DNA from: HRBIN12 sp035762085
Lineage (GTDB): Bacteria; Actinomycetota; UBA4738; HRBIN12
Assembly (NCBI GenBank): GCA_035762085.1
Contig: DASTPT010000010.1
Coordinates: forward strand, 1-35,684
Length of the DNA stretch: 35,684 nt
Reading direction: 5' to 3'
Below the pieces are notes generated by a model. The model saw only the letters and a program-made list of their open reading frames with translations. It did not search any database and had not been told where the DNA came from. Positions 22,992 to 31,867 of this stretch are shown one piece after another. Every line of letters begins with the position of its first letter. Positions within the stretch are counted from its first letter, which is position 1. The position numbers and the translations under genes were made by a program.

Positions 22992-24578
22992 CTAACCGGT
23001 CGCGACCCCGCCATCGGCACGCGGATCGGTCCCGGCCTCGAACGTCCCATCGGGTCCGATCACGATGAGGTGCGCGTGTCCGACCTCCTCGTCCAGCTCC
23101 TCGAGCGGGTCGACACGGAAGCCGGCATCCCGGAGGGCGTCGCCGGCGCGCTCGAGGGCCGCGGGCTCGGCGACGACGAAGGGGTCCGGTCCCACGGGGT
23201 CCATCCCGCCCGCCAGCCACCGGGGTTCGGCGACGGCCTCGGCGGCCGAGCGCCCCAGGTCGAAGGCCCGCACGAGCGACATCGCGTTGATCTGCGGGTG
23301 CGCGGACCCGCCCATCGTCCCCGAGACCGCCACGACGCGTCCCCGTCGGTGCGCCATCACCGGCATCAGCGTGTGCGCCGGCAGCTTGCCCTGCGCGAGC
23401 TCGTTCGGGTGGCCGGGTTCGAGCGTGAACCCGCCGCCCCGACCCTGCGCGACGATCCCGGTCTCGGGCTCGAGGATCCCGGCCCCGAACCCCGGACCGA
23501 GGCTCTGGATCAGGCACACGGCCCAGCCTCCGTCGTCGGCGGTGACGAGTCCGACGGTCCCGCCCTGGGCGCTCGTGGGCACGTCGACCGGGACGGGCGG
23601 TCCGCTCCGGACCTGGTCGCAGACCGAGCCGATGTGGCCGTCCTCGAGCAGGCTGTGGGGGTGCATCCGCATGTGCGCCGGGTCCGCGAGGTGCCGGTCA
23701 CGGTCGAGCGATGCCGCCCGGAACAGCAGCGCGAGCGCGCCCGCGTCCGGACCGAGGGGATCGGGGTCGATCTCCAGGCGCTCGATCGCCGCGAGGATCT
23801 CGAGCAGCACGAACCCCTGGGAGGTGGGCGGCGAGACCGACACGTCGAGGTCCCGGTAGCGCGTGGTCAACGGCGACAGCACGTCGGGATGGTGGGCCTT
23901 TAGGTCCTCCAGGGTCATCGCCGAACCCCGACGAGCCAGACCGGAGACGTACGCGCGGCCGACCTCGCCCCCGTACAGCGCGCCGGGTCCCTCGGCGGCG
24001 AGCGTCTCGAGCGTCCTTGCCAGCGCCGGCTGCACGAGATGCTCGCCACGCCCCAGCGGACGTCCCTCGGGGTAGTACACGTCCGCAAGCCCGGGGTCGG
24101 CCCGGTGTGCCTCCGGGTCGTACGCGAGCGCGGCCGCGAGCGACCCCGGGACGGGCTCCCCGTCGCGGGCGTGCGCGATCGCCCGGTCGAACGCATGCGC
24201 CCACCCGAGTCCCGACCACCCCTCGGCGAGCGCGCTCCAGCCGGACACGGCGCCGGGAACCGTCACCGTGTGGATCCCGCGCTCGGGCATCGAGTCGTGC
24301 TCGCGCCGGATGGCATCGACGTCCATCGCGCGTGGCGACGCGCCGGTGGCGTTGACCGCGAGCGTTCGCCCCTGCGGCTCGTGCACGAGAGCGAACAGGT
24401 CGCCGCCGACGCCGCACATGTGCGGGTACACGACCGCGAGCGTCGTCGCCGCCGCCAGCGCGGCGTCGACCGCGTTCCCGCCCGCCTCGAACGCCTCGCG
24501 ACCCGCCCGGGTGGCCGCGACGTGCGGCGTCGCGACGGCGTAGCGCGGACCCCTGCCGCCGAGCGCCCGTTCCATCAT
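22992..24578 (-). CDS. ggt: gamma-glutamyltransferase family protein
   Basis: A 528-residue member of the Ntn-hydrolase gamma-glutamyltransferase family, which cleaves gamma-glutamyl bonds of glutathione-like substrates after self-cleavage. It shows the N-terminal ATPHVAATRAGREAFEAGGNAVDAALAAATTLAVVYPHMCGVGGD, the self-processing site region SAQGGTVGLVTADDGG, where T341 is the likely nucleophile, and the C-terminal half with LIQSLGPGFGAGILEPETGIVAQGRGGGFTLEPGHPNELAQGKLPAHTLMP and SGTMGGSAHPQ. No signal peptide is evident, so it is probably cytoplasmic. The ATG at 24578 overlaps the Nei-type glycosylase stop (ATGA), which couples it to that DNA-repair gene; this link appears positional rather than functional. 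GGGGAGGG lies upstream. Confidence 0.9.
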   Translation of the reverse strand: MMERALGGRGPRYAVATPHVAATRAGREAFEAGGNAVDAALAAATTLAVVYPHMCGVGGDLFALVHEPQGRTLAVNATGASPRAMDVDAIRREHDSMPERGIHTVTVPGAVSGWSALAEGWSGLGWAHAFDRAIAHARDGEPVPGSLAAALAYDPEAHRADPGLADVYYPEGRPLGRGEHLVQPALARTLETLAAEGPGALYGGEVGRAYVSGLARRGSAMTLEDLKAHHPDVLSPLTTRYRDLDVSVSPPTSQGFVLLEILAAIERLEIDPDPLGPDAGALALLFRAASLDRDRHLADPAHMRMHPHSLLEDGHIGSVCDQVRSGPPVPVDVPTSAQGGTVGLVTADDGGWAVCLIQSLGPGFGAGILEPETGIVAQGRGGGFTLEPGHPNELAQGKLPAHTLMPVMAHRRGRVVAVSGTMGGSAHPQINAMSLVRAFDLGRSAAEAVAEPRWLAGGMDPVGPDPFVVAEPAALERAGDALRDAGFRVDPLEELDEEVGHAHLIVIGPDGTFEAGTDPRADGGVATG

Positions 24579-25384
24579 CCCGATCCCTCCCCGGCGGCCT
24601 GCGCTCGGCCGTGCCCCGGCTGACAGGCCGGACACCAGTACGTCCTACGGGGCGGCTGCCCCTGCGCCGCCGAGCGGATCGTCGCCCCGCATCGCCGGCA
24701 CGCCCGCCCGGCGCGTCCGTACACGGCGAGCCCGCCTTCGTACGTCGTCCGCGGACCGCCCTGGAGGTTGCGCCGCAACAGCTCCGAGGCCCTCACGAGC
24801 AGCCCCCGGCGCGTCGGCGCGTGGAGGTCCTCGACGCGGGCGAACGGATCGACCCGGCAGGCGAACAGCGTCTCGCTCTTGTACACGTTGCCCACGCCGC
24901 AGGCTACCCGCTGGTCGAGGAGCGCGACGGCGATCGGCGTTGCCGGCGGCAGGCGCTCGAGCCGCGCGAGCGCCTCGTCGAGGTCGGCGCTCGGCGAGCA
25001 CAGGTCGGGCCCGAGCGCCGAGAGCCGCGGGTGCGCGCGGACCGCGCGAGCGTCGAGGATCTCGACGACGAGAGCCCGGAAGCACACGGCGACCGTCTCG
25101 GGCACCTCGATCACGACCCGGGCCGCCGCCCGCGACGCCCGCCAGCGCTCGCCCGGCCGGTAGACGTGCCACGAGCCCGACATCTGCATGTGCGTGTGGA
25201 GGATCCGGCCGTCGTCGAACCAGATCAGGAGGTGCTTGCCCCTGGCCTCGACGGCGATCACCGTCGTTCCGGTCGCGATCGTCGCGGCGCCGAGCCGCGG
25301 CGCCCGGAACGACACGACCGCCCTGCCCGCGAGGGCGGCGCGCAGCGTCGTCGCGGTCCGGAAGATCGTGTCGCCCTCGGGCAC
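24575..25384 (-). CDS. nei: Fpg/Nei-family DNA glycosylase (Nei2-like)
   Basis: A 269-residue DNA glycosylase/AP lyase that removes oxidised bases. The N-terminal PEGDT places the catalytic P2 and E3. GKH with K50 lies in the binding loop. The helix-two-turn-helix region is DQRVACGVGNVYKSETLF (157-174), and the C-terminal zinc finger has C229, C232, C251 and C254. The PEGDTI start and the zinc finger favour the Nei branch, like mycobacterial Nei2, which is also encoded next to lhr. GTG at 25384 has GAGGGGG upstream, 12 bp after the Lhr stop. It is probably co-transcribed with lhr. The adjacency supports a shared role in DNA repair. Confidence 0.93.
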   Translation of the reverse strand: MPEGDTIFRTATTLRAALAGRAVVSFRAPRLGAATIATGTTVIAVEARGKHLLIWFDDGRILHTHMQMSGSWHVYRPGERWRASRAAARVVIEVPETVAVCFRALVVEILDARAVRAHPRLSALGPDLCSPSADLDEALARLERLPPATPIAVALLDQRVACGVGNVYKSETLFACRVDPFARVEDLHAPTRRGLLVRASELLRRNLQGGPRTTYEGGLAVYGRAGRACRRCGATIRSAAQGQPPRRTYWCPACQPGHGRAQAAGEGSG

Positions 25385-25396
25385 CGGCCGGCCCCC

Positions 25397-28300
25397 TCAG
25401 CCGCGGAGCGTGAGCCCACGGTAGCCGTCGGCGAAGCCGGCGGCACGCAGGCGCTCGGCGTGCGGGCTCTCGTGCGCCGTCGCGCCGTCGATCCGGTGGA
25501 GCTCGATCTTGCGCAGTCGCCCGTCCTTCACGAGCGCCGCGAGCGCGTCCGGCCACGCAACGTCCTCGGCACCCGCGAACGTGGTCAGCGTCCGGGCGCC
25601 GCGCTCGAGGAACACGACCGGCTCGCCGTCCGCGAGCACGACGTAGGCGCCCGCCGCGCGCGAGGGACGTCCCTCGTTGGCCGGCCACGAGAGCGCGGCG
25701 CCGTACGGCTGGGCCGGGTCCGCGGCGGCGAGCGCGACCGGCTCTCGGCCGGCGGCGGGCTCGCGGAGGTCGCGGAGCCGATCGACGGCGCCCGGCAGCG
25801 CGAACTGCGCGGCTCCCAGCCCGTCGACGAAGTAGCCGCGGCGGACCTTGCCCGACTCCTCGAGCGCCCGGAGCACGGCGTACACGCCGGCGAACCCGCC
25901 CGGCGCGCCCTCGGCCAGCACGGCCTCGCGCGTGAGGACGCCGTGCCGGTCGAGCAGTTGCATCGCCCGCGCGTGCGCCGCCTCGGTGCCGGAGGTCACG
26001 GGCTCGAGCAAGGGCGCGACGAGCGACCACCTCCCGGCGGCGGCCGGCGGACCCACCCGACGCACCCGCCCCGGCCGGGGCCTGCCCCTCGGCGCCCGCG
26101 GGCGCCGGCCGAGCACCGCGCGCAGCGGCGCGAGCGTGTCGTTCGTGACCTCGCCACCCCAGACCAGATCCCAGAGCGCGGAGAGGACCTCGCGCTCGTC
26201 GGCGACGCCGCTCGCGAGGAGCAGGTCGGGCCAGAACGAGGCGCCCCGCGCGGCCAGACGCTCGCGCACGGCGCGGTGGATCTCCCCGTCCGCGGGCTCG
26301 TCGGCCGGACCCGGCGCCAGCGCACGGAGCGCGCCGCGGAAGTACAGCGCGACCCGCCCGTCGTCCGCGCCGATCCCGCCGGCGCCGACCCACACGACGT
26401 CGCCGCTCGCGCAGAGCGCGTCCAGGTCCGCCGGCCGGTATCCCTGCACGCGCGAGGGCAGCACGTCGGTCTCGAGGATCGAGGCCGGGATCGCCGCGCC
26501 CTGGAGCTGCCCGACCGCATCGGCGAGCGCGTCCGGGCCGGTCCGAGGCCTCGCGAGCCCCTGCCACTCGACGAGGAAGCGCGCGAGCGTCGGCGCGGTG
26601 ACCGGCTCGACCTCCCGACGGAGCGCCGCGAGCGACCGACGCCGGAGCGAGCGCAGGACGTCGACCTCGCACCACTCGCGTTCGACCCCGCCGGGGCGGA
26701 ACTCGCCGCGAACGACCTTCCCGGCGGCCTCGAGCGTCTCGAGCGCGCCGGCGGCGCGGTCGAGCGGGACGCCCAGCCGCCCCGCGACGTCGGCCGCGTG
26801 GAACGGCCCGTGCGTGCGCGCGTGCCGCCAGACCAGCCCCTCGAGCGGCTCGGCGGCGGTCTCGGCGAACGCCGCGGGCACGCCCTGCGGGATCGCGACG
26901 CCGAGCCCGTCTCGAAGTCGACCGGCGTCCTCGATCGCGGCGATCCGCTCCTCGCCCGCGATGCGGACGCGGATCGCGCGGTGCTCGTCGACGAGCCGGT
27001 CGATCCATTCCGACGGGTCCTCGGCGCTGCGGGCCGCCGCCTCCTCGGCGGTCAGGTCGCCGAGCCGCCGCAACAGGTCGTGGAGGTCGTCGGCGTTACG
27101 GGCCCGGCGCTCCTCTGCGAGCGCCTGCAGCTCGAGCTCCAGGTCGGCGAGCGCGGCGGGGTCGATCAGCTCGCGCAGGTCCTCGGCGCCGAGGAGCTCG
27201 CGGAGCAGATCGCGGTCGAGCGAGAGCGCCGCCGCCCGGCGCTCGGCCACGGGGGCATCGGCCTCGTACATGTAGACGGCGATCCAGTTGAAGAGCAGGG
27301 ACTGCGCGAACGGCGAGGCGCGGTCGGTGTCCACGGCGACCATCCGGACGCGGCGCGCCTGAAGGTCGCCGAGGACCTCCTTCAGCCCCGGCAGGTCGAA
27401 CACGTCGCGCAGGCACTCGCGCGTGGCCTCGAGCAGGATCGGGAACTGGGGGTAGGCGAGCGCCACCTGCAGCAGGTCCGCGCCCCGCTGCCGCTGCTGC
27501 CAGAGCGGCGTGCGCTGCCCGGGCCGCCGGCGGGGGAGCAGGAGCGCCCGTGCCGCCGCCTGACGGAACACCGACGTGAACAGCGCCGTCGAGGGCAGGC
27601 GTCGGACGACCAGCTCCTCGATCCGGTCGGGGTCGAAGCGGAGGTCTTCGAGCGGGATCCGATCCTCGCTCTCGGGCAGGCGGATCACGATGCCGTCGTC
27701 GCTCCACAACACCTGGACGTCGATGCCGAGGCGGTCGGCCAGGCGCTCCTCGATCGCCATCGCCCACGGCGCGTGGATCCTCGCGCCGAACGGCGAGAGC
27801 AGGCACACGCGCCAGTCGCCGACCTCGTCCCGGAACCGCTCGACGACGATCGTGCGGTCGTCGGGCAGCGCGCCGGCTGCGTCGCGCTCGTCCTCCAGGT
27901 ACCGGACGAGGTTCCGGGCGGCCAGCTCGTCGAGCCCGAACTCCCTGCGGAGCAGCGTGGTCGCGCGGCGCTCGGGGAGCGCGGCGACCTCTCGCGTGAC
28001 GGCGCCGATCGCCCGGCCGAGCTCGAGCGGCCGGCCCGGCTTGTCGCCCCGCCAGAACGGCATCTTGCCGGGCTCGCCCGGCGCCGGATCCACGAGGACG
28101 CGGTCGAACGTGATGTCCTGGATCCGCCACGCCGAGGCGCCCAGCAGGAACACCTCGCCCCGGCGGCTCTCGTACACCATCTCCTCGTCGAGCTCGCCGA
28201 CGCGCCGGCCGTCCGCCGTGAAGACGCCGAACAGGCCTCGGTCGGGGATCGTCCCGGCGTTCGCGATCGCCACCCGCCCGGCGCCCTCGCGCGCCCGGAG

Positions 28301-29779
28301 CGTGTCGGCGCGGCGGTCCCACACGATGCGCGGACGGAACTCGGCGAACTCGTCGGACGGGTACCGGCCCGAGAGCAGATCGAGCACCGCGCGCAGGACG
28401 TCCTCGGACAGCTCGGCGAAGTTCGCGGCTCGTCGGATCAGCGCGCCCAGCTCGGCGACGGTCCACTCGTCCGTCGCGCACATCGCCACCACCTGCTGCG
28501 CGAGGACGTCGAGCGGGTTGCGGGGGTAGCGGGTCTCCTCGATGCTCCCCTCGAGCATCCGCCGCACGACGACGGTCGCCTCGAGCAGGTCCCCGCGGTA
28601 CTTGGGGAAGACCTTGCCGCGGCTGGGCACGTCGACGCGGTGCCCGGCGCGGCCGATCCGCTGCAGCCCGCGCGCCACCGAGCCCGGCGACTCGACCTGG
28701 ACCACCAGGTCCACCGCGCCCATGTCGATGCCGAGCTCGAGCGAGGATGTCGCGACGAGCCCCCTCAACGTGCCGGCCTTGAGGGCGTCTTCGATCTGCA
28801 GGCGCTGCTCGCGGGCGATCGAGCCGTGGTGCGCCGCGACGAGCTCCTCCCCGGCCAGCTCGTTCAGGCCGGAGGCGAGGCGCTCCGCCAGGCGTCGCGC
28901 GTTCACGAAGATCAGCGTCGACCGGTGCGACCGAACGAGCTCGAGCAGCTCGGGATGGATCGACGGCCAGATGCTCGTCCGCTCGGGGCCGGCGGCGGCG
29001 GGCCCGCTGCGGATCCGATCCGTCGGCTGGCCGAGCTCGGCCATGTCCTCGACCGGGACGACGACCTCGATCTCCATCGGCTTGCGGTGGCCCGCGTCGA
29101 CGATCGTCACCGGGCGAGGGCCGTCGGCCGCGAAACCGCCGAGGAACCGCGCGGTCTCCTCGAGCGGACGCTGCGTCGCAGAGAGCCCGATCCGCTGCGG
29201 CGAGGTCGCCGCGATCGCCTCGAGCCGCTCGAGCGAGAGCGCGAGGTGCGCGCCGCGCTTCGTCCCGGCCATCGCGTGGATCTCGTCGACGATGACCCAG
29301 CGGACGCTGCGCAGGATCTCGCGCGCCTGTGACGTGAGCATCAGGAACAGCGACTCGGGGGTGGTGATCAGGATGTCCGGCGGGCGCTTCGCGATCGCGC
29401 GCCGGTCGCGCGCCGGCGTGTCGCCGGTGCGCATCGCGACGGTCGGCTCGTGGAGCTCGAGGCCCAGGCGCTCGGCCGCCAGGCGGATCCCCGCGAGCGG
29501 CGCCCGCAGGTTCTTCTCGACGTCGACCGCGAGAGCCCGCAGCGGCGAGATGTAGAGCACGCGGCAGCGCTCGGCCGCGGGCGGGACCGGCTCGGTCGCG
29601 AGCCGGTCGAGCGCCCACAGGAACGCCGCGAGCGTCTTGCCCGAACCCGTCGGCGCCAGGATCACGGCGTGGTCGCCCTGGGCGATCGCGGGCCACCCCT
29701 GCTCCTGGGCCGGCGTCGGCGCGGCGAACGACGAGGTGAACCACTCGCGGACGGCGGGGGAGAAGACGTCGAGCGTCAC
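25397..29779 (-). CDS. lhr: Lhr, ATP-dependent DNA helicase (long form)
   Basis: A 1460-residue superfamily 2 helicase of full Lhr length. Motifs seen are Q-motif PTPAQEQGWP, Walker A APTGSGKT (42-49), motif Ia ISPLRALAVD, TTPESL, DEIH (165-168), motif III GLSATQRP (198-205) and motif VI GLQRIGRAGH. The Lhr-core winged helix and beta-barrel follow, then the long C-terminal region (about 850-1460) with tandem winged-helix modules and the final domain characteristic of actinobacterial Lhr. It unwinds DNA and RNA:DNA hybrids 3'-to-5' and in mycobacteria belongs to a mitomycin-inducible repair set. The start GTG at 29779 is supported by the -10-like TAGGTT 7 nt upstream and by the family N-terminus (FSPAVREWF). 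Downstream: nei, then ggt. Confidence 0.95.
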   Translation of the reverse strand: MTLDVFSPAVREWFTSSFAAPTPAQEQGWPAIAQGDHAVILAPTGSGKTLAAFLWALDRLATEPVPPAAERCRVLYISPLRALAVDVEKNLRAPLAGIRLAAERLGLELHEPTVAMRTGDTPARDRRAIAKRPPDILITTPESLFLMLTSQAREILRSVRWVIVDEIHAMAGTKRGAHLALSLERLEAIAATSPQRIGLSATQRPLEETARFLGGFAADGPRPVTIVDAGHRKPMEIEVVVPVEDMAELGQPTDRIRSGPAAAGPERTSIWPSIHPELLELVRSHRSTLIFVNARRLAERLASGLNELAGEELVAAHHGSIAREQRLQIEDALKAGTLRGLVATSSLELGIDMGAVDLVVQVESPGSVARGLQRIGRAGHRVDVPSRGKVFPKYRGDLLEATVVVRRMLEGSIEETRYPRNPLDVLAQQVVAMCATDEWTVAELGALIRRAANFAELSEDVLRAVLDLLSGRYPSDEFAEFRPRIVWDRRADTLRAREGAGRVAIANAGTIPDRGLFGVFTADGRRVGELDEEMVYESRRGEVFLLGASAWRIQDITFDRVLVDPAPGEPGKMPFWRGDKPGRPLELGRAIGAVTREVAALPERRATTLLRREFGLDELAARNLVRYLEDERDAAGALPDDRTIVVERFRDEVGDWRVCLLSPFGARIHAPWAMAIEERLADRLGIDVQVLWSDDGIVIRLPESEDRIPLEDLRFDPDRIEELVVRRLPSTALFTSVFRQAAARALLLPRRRPGQRTPLWQQRQRGADLLQVALAYPQFPILLEATRECLRDVFDLPGLKEVLGDLQARRVRMVAVDTDRASPFAQSLLFNWIAVYMYEADAPVAERRAAALSLDRDLLRELLGAEDLRELIDPAALADLELELQALAEERRARNADDLHDLLRRLGDLTAEEAAARSAEDPSEWIDRLVDEHRAIRVRIAGEERIAAIEDAGRLRDGLGVAIPQGVPAAFAETAAEPLEGLVWRHARTHGPFHAADVAGRLGVPLDRAAGALETLEAAGKVVRGEFRPGGVEREWCEVDVLRSLRRRSLAALRREVEPVTAPTLARFLVEWQGLARPRTGPDALADAVGQLQGAAIPASILETDVLPSRVQGYRPADLDALCASGDVVWVGAGGIGADDGRVALYFRGALRALAPGPADEPADGEIHRAVRERLAARGASFWPDLLLASGVADEREVLSALWDLVWGGEVTNDTLAPLRAVLGRRPRAPRGRPRPGRVRRVGPPAAAGRWSLVAPLLEPVTSGTEAAHARAMQLLDRHGVLTREAVLAEGAPGGFAGVYAVLRALEESGKVRRGYFVDGLGAAQFALPGAVDRLRDLREPAAGREPVALAAADPAQPYGAALSWPANEGRPSRAAGAYVVLADGEPVVFLERGARTLTTFAGAEDVAWPDALAALVKDGRLRKIELHRIDGATAHESPHAERLRAAGFADGYRGLTLRG

Positions 29780-29786
29780 GGGCCCA

Positions 29787-29792
29787 AACCTA
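29787..29792 (-). promoter_or_regulatory. -10-like element of leaderless lhr
   Basis: On the minus strand TAGGTT is followed by 7 nt and then GTG at 29779. No Shine-Dalgarno sequence is present. This would drive lhr-nei-ggt. Confidence 0.45.
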
Positions 29793-29872
29793 CCGTGAAC
29801 GACGGACACGATGCGGGGTCGAGATCGCCGTCCCCCTCCGCCGGGTTCGTGCCGATGGCCAGCCTGCGTGGT

Positions 29873-29903
29873 CGAGGCCCGCGGGATGTCCCCGCGGGCC
29901 TCG
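29873..29903 (-). terminator. strong stem-loop after the small secreted protein gene
   Basis: Perfect 13-bp arms, 29873-29885 (CGAGGCCCGCGGG) and 29891-29903, with a 5-nt loop. It lies 60 bp after the stop of the secreted-protein gene and about 80 bp before the lhr -10, so it should stop read-through into lhr. No U-tract is present. Confidence 0.6.
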
Positions 29904-29963
29904 TTCGAACCAGGCATCCGTCGCCTGGGATCTCATGACGCTCGGTCCCGTGATACGCGACGA

Positions 29964-30200
29964 TCAGCCCGCCGGACAGGAGTCGTTCGGCGCCCGGTCG
30001 TGGCCCCCATCGTCTCCAAGGGGAGGCATGTTGCCCGGTCTGTTCTGGCTGGTGATGGCCGCCGCTGCGGTGCTGTTCTCCGGCCCCGCGCCACTGCAAT
30101 CGTCCCCCGGGACCCTCACGTGCACGAAGGCGAGGGCGGGAGCGGCAAGGAGAAGCAGCAGCACGGCCACCATCACGATCAACGTGATCGACCTCCTCAT
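29964..30200 (-). CDS. small secreted protein of unknown function
   Basis: A 78-residue protein: signal peptide MRRSITLIVMVAVLLLLLAAPALA with likely cleavage after ALA, then a mature part of about 54 residues rich in Asp, Asn, Gly and Pro (VPGDDCSGAGPENSTAAA ... NRPGNMPPLGDDGGHDRAPNDSCPAG) with two cysteines that could form one disulfide. Not recognised. AAGGAGGTGAG at 30207-30217, 6 nt upstream, fixes the ATG at 30200 rather than an in-frame ATG at 30221, which lies upstream of that site. It stands alone between a hairpin terminator and the divergent bactofilin-like gene. Confidence 0.7.
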   Translation of the reverse strand: MRRSITLIVMVAVLLLLLAAPALAFVHVRVPGDDCSGAGPENSTAAAAITSQNRPGNMPPLGDDGGHDRAPNDSCPAG

Positions 30201-30363
30201 GCGTGAACTCACCTCCTTCATCCGCGTACCGGACTAGTACGGGTGAGCATCGCGTTGGGTTCACGCTGCTGTTGCCCGGCCACCGTCGTCACGGACCCGC
30301 AGGTCAGCGCGCATCCACCGGGGTTTGCCGCGACGGCGGATACCGTTGGAGGTCGGCCTAGAC

Positions 30364-30399
30364 CGCCGACGCGCGTCGGCGCAAGATGAGGCTTCATCT
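30364..30399. promoter_or_regulatory. two adjacent palindromes in a divergent intergenic region
   Basis: The perfect 18-bp palindrome CGCCGACGCGCGTCGGCG (30364-30381) is followed 2 bp later by AGATGA-GGCT-TCATCT (30384-30399), with 6-bp arms. They lie in the 282-bp gap between the secreted-protein gene (start 30200, minus) and the bactofilin-like gene (start 30483, plus), which shows no gene. One or both may be operators; the first could also be a stem-loop. Confidence 0.4.
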
Positions 30400-30469
30400 C
30401 GGCTTCCTGGGACCCGACGGTCAGATGGGGGAGATGTTCGTGTGGACCGGCCGCCTTCGGTCGCGCCGG

Positions 30470-30475
30470 TAGGAT
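30470..30475 (+). promoter_or_regulatory. -10-like element of the leaderless bactofilin-like gene
   Basis: TAGGAT ends 7 nt before the ATG at 30483. It overlaps an in-frame ATG at 30474, which argues for the later start. Confidence 0.4.
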
Positions 30476-30482
30476 GCTGCGC

Positions 30483-31457
30483 ATGGCAACCCTCCGACGC
30501 GTGGTCGCGCTCGGTGTGCTCTCGATCGCGGTGATCGCGCTCGGCACGACCGCGGCGCTCGGGCAGGATGACGGGGAGGGGGCCGCGCGCGAGCCCGAGG
30601 CCCAGGTCGTGCTCTCGGGCTCGGTCACCGTGCCTCGGGGGCGGGAGGTGGATGAGATCGTCGTTTTCCACGGCCGCGTCACGGTCGGCGGGGTGGCGCT
30701 CGGCGACGTGCTCGTCCTCGATGGGCCGATCGTCGTGAACGGGCAGGTGAGTGGGAGCGTGATCGCCATCAACGGCGACGTGACGCTCGGGCCGGGGGCG
30801 CAGGTGCGGGGCGACGTGATGGCGGGGGGGACCGTCACGGCCGACCCGCAGGCGCAGGTCTCGGGCGGCGTGAGCGATGGGGTGGCGTTCACGCTGCAGG
30901 GGCCGCTCGAGGCGGTGGGCCGGTTCGTCGTGTGGCTGGCGATCTCGGTCTCGACGCTGCTGCTCGGGGCGGCGTTCGTGCTGCTCGCCCCACGGGGGGC
31001 CGACGCCGTGCACGCGGCGGCGTCGGCGGCGCCGTGGCCCTCGGCGGGCTGGGGGCTGGGTGCGCTCGTCGGACTGCCGGCGCTCGCCGTGCTGCTGGTG
31101 GCCTCGGTACTCGGACTCCCGCTCGGCCTAACGCTCCTGCTCGCGCTCGCGTTCCTCCTGCTCGTGGGATTCGCGTTGAGCGCGTGGGTCGTCGGCCGGC
31201 TGCTCTGGTCGCCGCCCCGGAGTCGCTGGCTCGCGCTGCTGTTCGGCTGGCTCGTCGCGAGCGCCGCGACGGTCGTCCCGAGGCTCGGCCCGGTCGTCTG
31301 GTTCCTCGCGGCGGGCTTCGGCCTCGGCGCCGCGACCATGGCGACCTGGCGCGCTCGAGGCCATCGCGGCATCCACCGCGCGGGGTACGCTCGGGCCGCC
31401 GCACCCACCTCGCGTGAGGCGGGCCCCCAACCGATCCAGGAGGAGGTAGGGCTCTGA
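30483..31457 (+). CDS. exported bactofilin-like (polymer-forming) domain with C-terminal membrane helices
   Basis: A 324-residue protein. A signal peptide or anchor (MATLRRVVALGVLSIAVIALGTTAALG) is followed by a bactofilin-like beta-helical segment (about 40-115) with short repeats: VLSGSVTVPRGREVDEIVVFHGRVTVGGVALGDVLVLDGPIVVNGQVSGSVIAINGDVTLGPGAQVRGDVMAGG. About four hydrophobic helices follow (GRFVVWLAISVSTLLLGAAFVLLAP, WGLGALVGLPALAVLLVASVLGLPLGLTLLLALAFLLLVGFALSAWV, LLFGWLVASAATVV, VWFLAAGFGLGAATMA). The beta-helix would sit outside the membrane, unlike classical cytoplasmic bactofilins. The last base of its TGA is the first base of the CNB gene ATG, and AGGAGGTAGG near its 3' end is the binding site for that gene, so the two are translationally coupled. 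Confidence 0.8.
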   Translation: MATLRRVVALGVLSIAVIALGTTAALGQDDGEGAAREPEAQVVLSGSVTVPRGREVDEIVVFHGRVTVGGVALGDVLVLDGPIVVNGQVSGSVIAINGDVTLGPGAQVRGDVMAGGTVTADPQAQVSGGVSDGVAFTLQGPLEAVGRFVVWLAISVSTLLLGAAFVLLAPRGADAVHAAASAAPWPSAGWGLGALVGLPALAVLLVASVLGLPLGLTLLLALAFLLLVGFALSAWVVGRLLWSPPRSRWLALLFGWLVASAATVVPRLGPVVWFLAAGFGLGAATMATWRARGHRGIHRAGYARAAAPTSREAGPQPIQEEVGL

Positions 31458-31864
31458 TGACGGAAGCCGTCGAGAAGGTCCGCGGGATCCCCCTGTTCGC
31501 CGGTCTGGACGACGACGCGCTCGGGCGCGTCGCCTCGCTGTTCAGCGAGGTCGAGGCGCCGGCGAACCAGGTGATCGTCGAGCACGGCATGCCGGGCTCG
31601 GGCATGTTCCTGCTCGAGGAGGGAACGGTCTCGGTCGAGCTGCCGGGGCGCACCGTGGAGCTCGGACCGGGCGAGTTCTTCGGCGAGCTGTCGATCCTGG
31701 CCGACGACGTGCCGAGGACCGCACGCGTGCGGACGGCCACGCCGATCCGAGCGCTCGTGATCGGCCGGCCCGACTTCCGCCATCTGTTGGAGGAGGAGCC
31801 GAAGATCGCCGTCGCGATGCTCCCGGTGCTCGCGCACCGTTTGGCCGAGGAGATCGGGACGTAG
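31457..31864 (+). CDS. stand-alone cyclic-nucleotide-binding (CNB) domain protein
   Basis: A 135-residue protein that is one CNB domain: GIPLFAGLDDDALGRVASLFSEVEAPANQVIVEHGMPGSGMFLLEEGTVSVELPG, then the phosphate-binding cassette GEFFGELSILADDVPRTARVRT with the Glu and Arg that contact cyclic nucleotide, and a C-terminal helix. It has no DNA-binding or catalytic domain, so it may act as a receptor that binds another protein. It is coupled by a 1-bp stop/start overlap to the bactofilin-like membrane protein and is convergent with the beta-solenoid gene (3 bp apart). It is one of three CNB domains in the window. Confidence 0.9.
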   Translation: MTEAVEKVRGIPLFAGLDDDALGRVASLFSEVEAPANQVIVEHGMPGSGMFLLEEGTVSVELPGRTVELGPGEFFGELSILADDVPRTARVRTATPIRALVIGRPDFRHLLEEEPKIAVAMLPVLAHRLAEEIGT

Positions 31865-31867
31865 CTC

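Noticed and set aside
24611..29332. A 1573-codon open frame on the plus strand opposite lhr
   Set aside because: It is antisense to a full-length, motif-complete helicase; its translation is Arg/Pro/Glu/Asp-rich with no domain. Long antisense frames are expected at this GC content.
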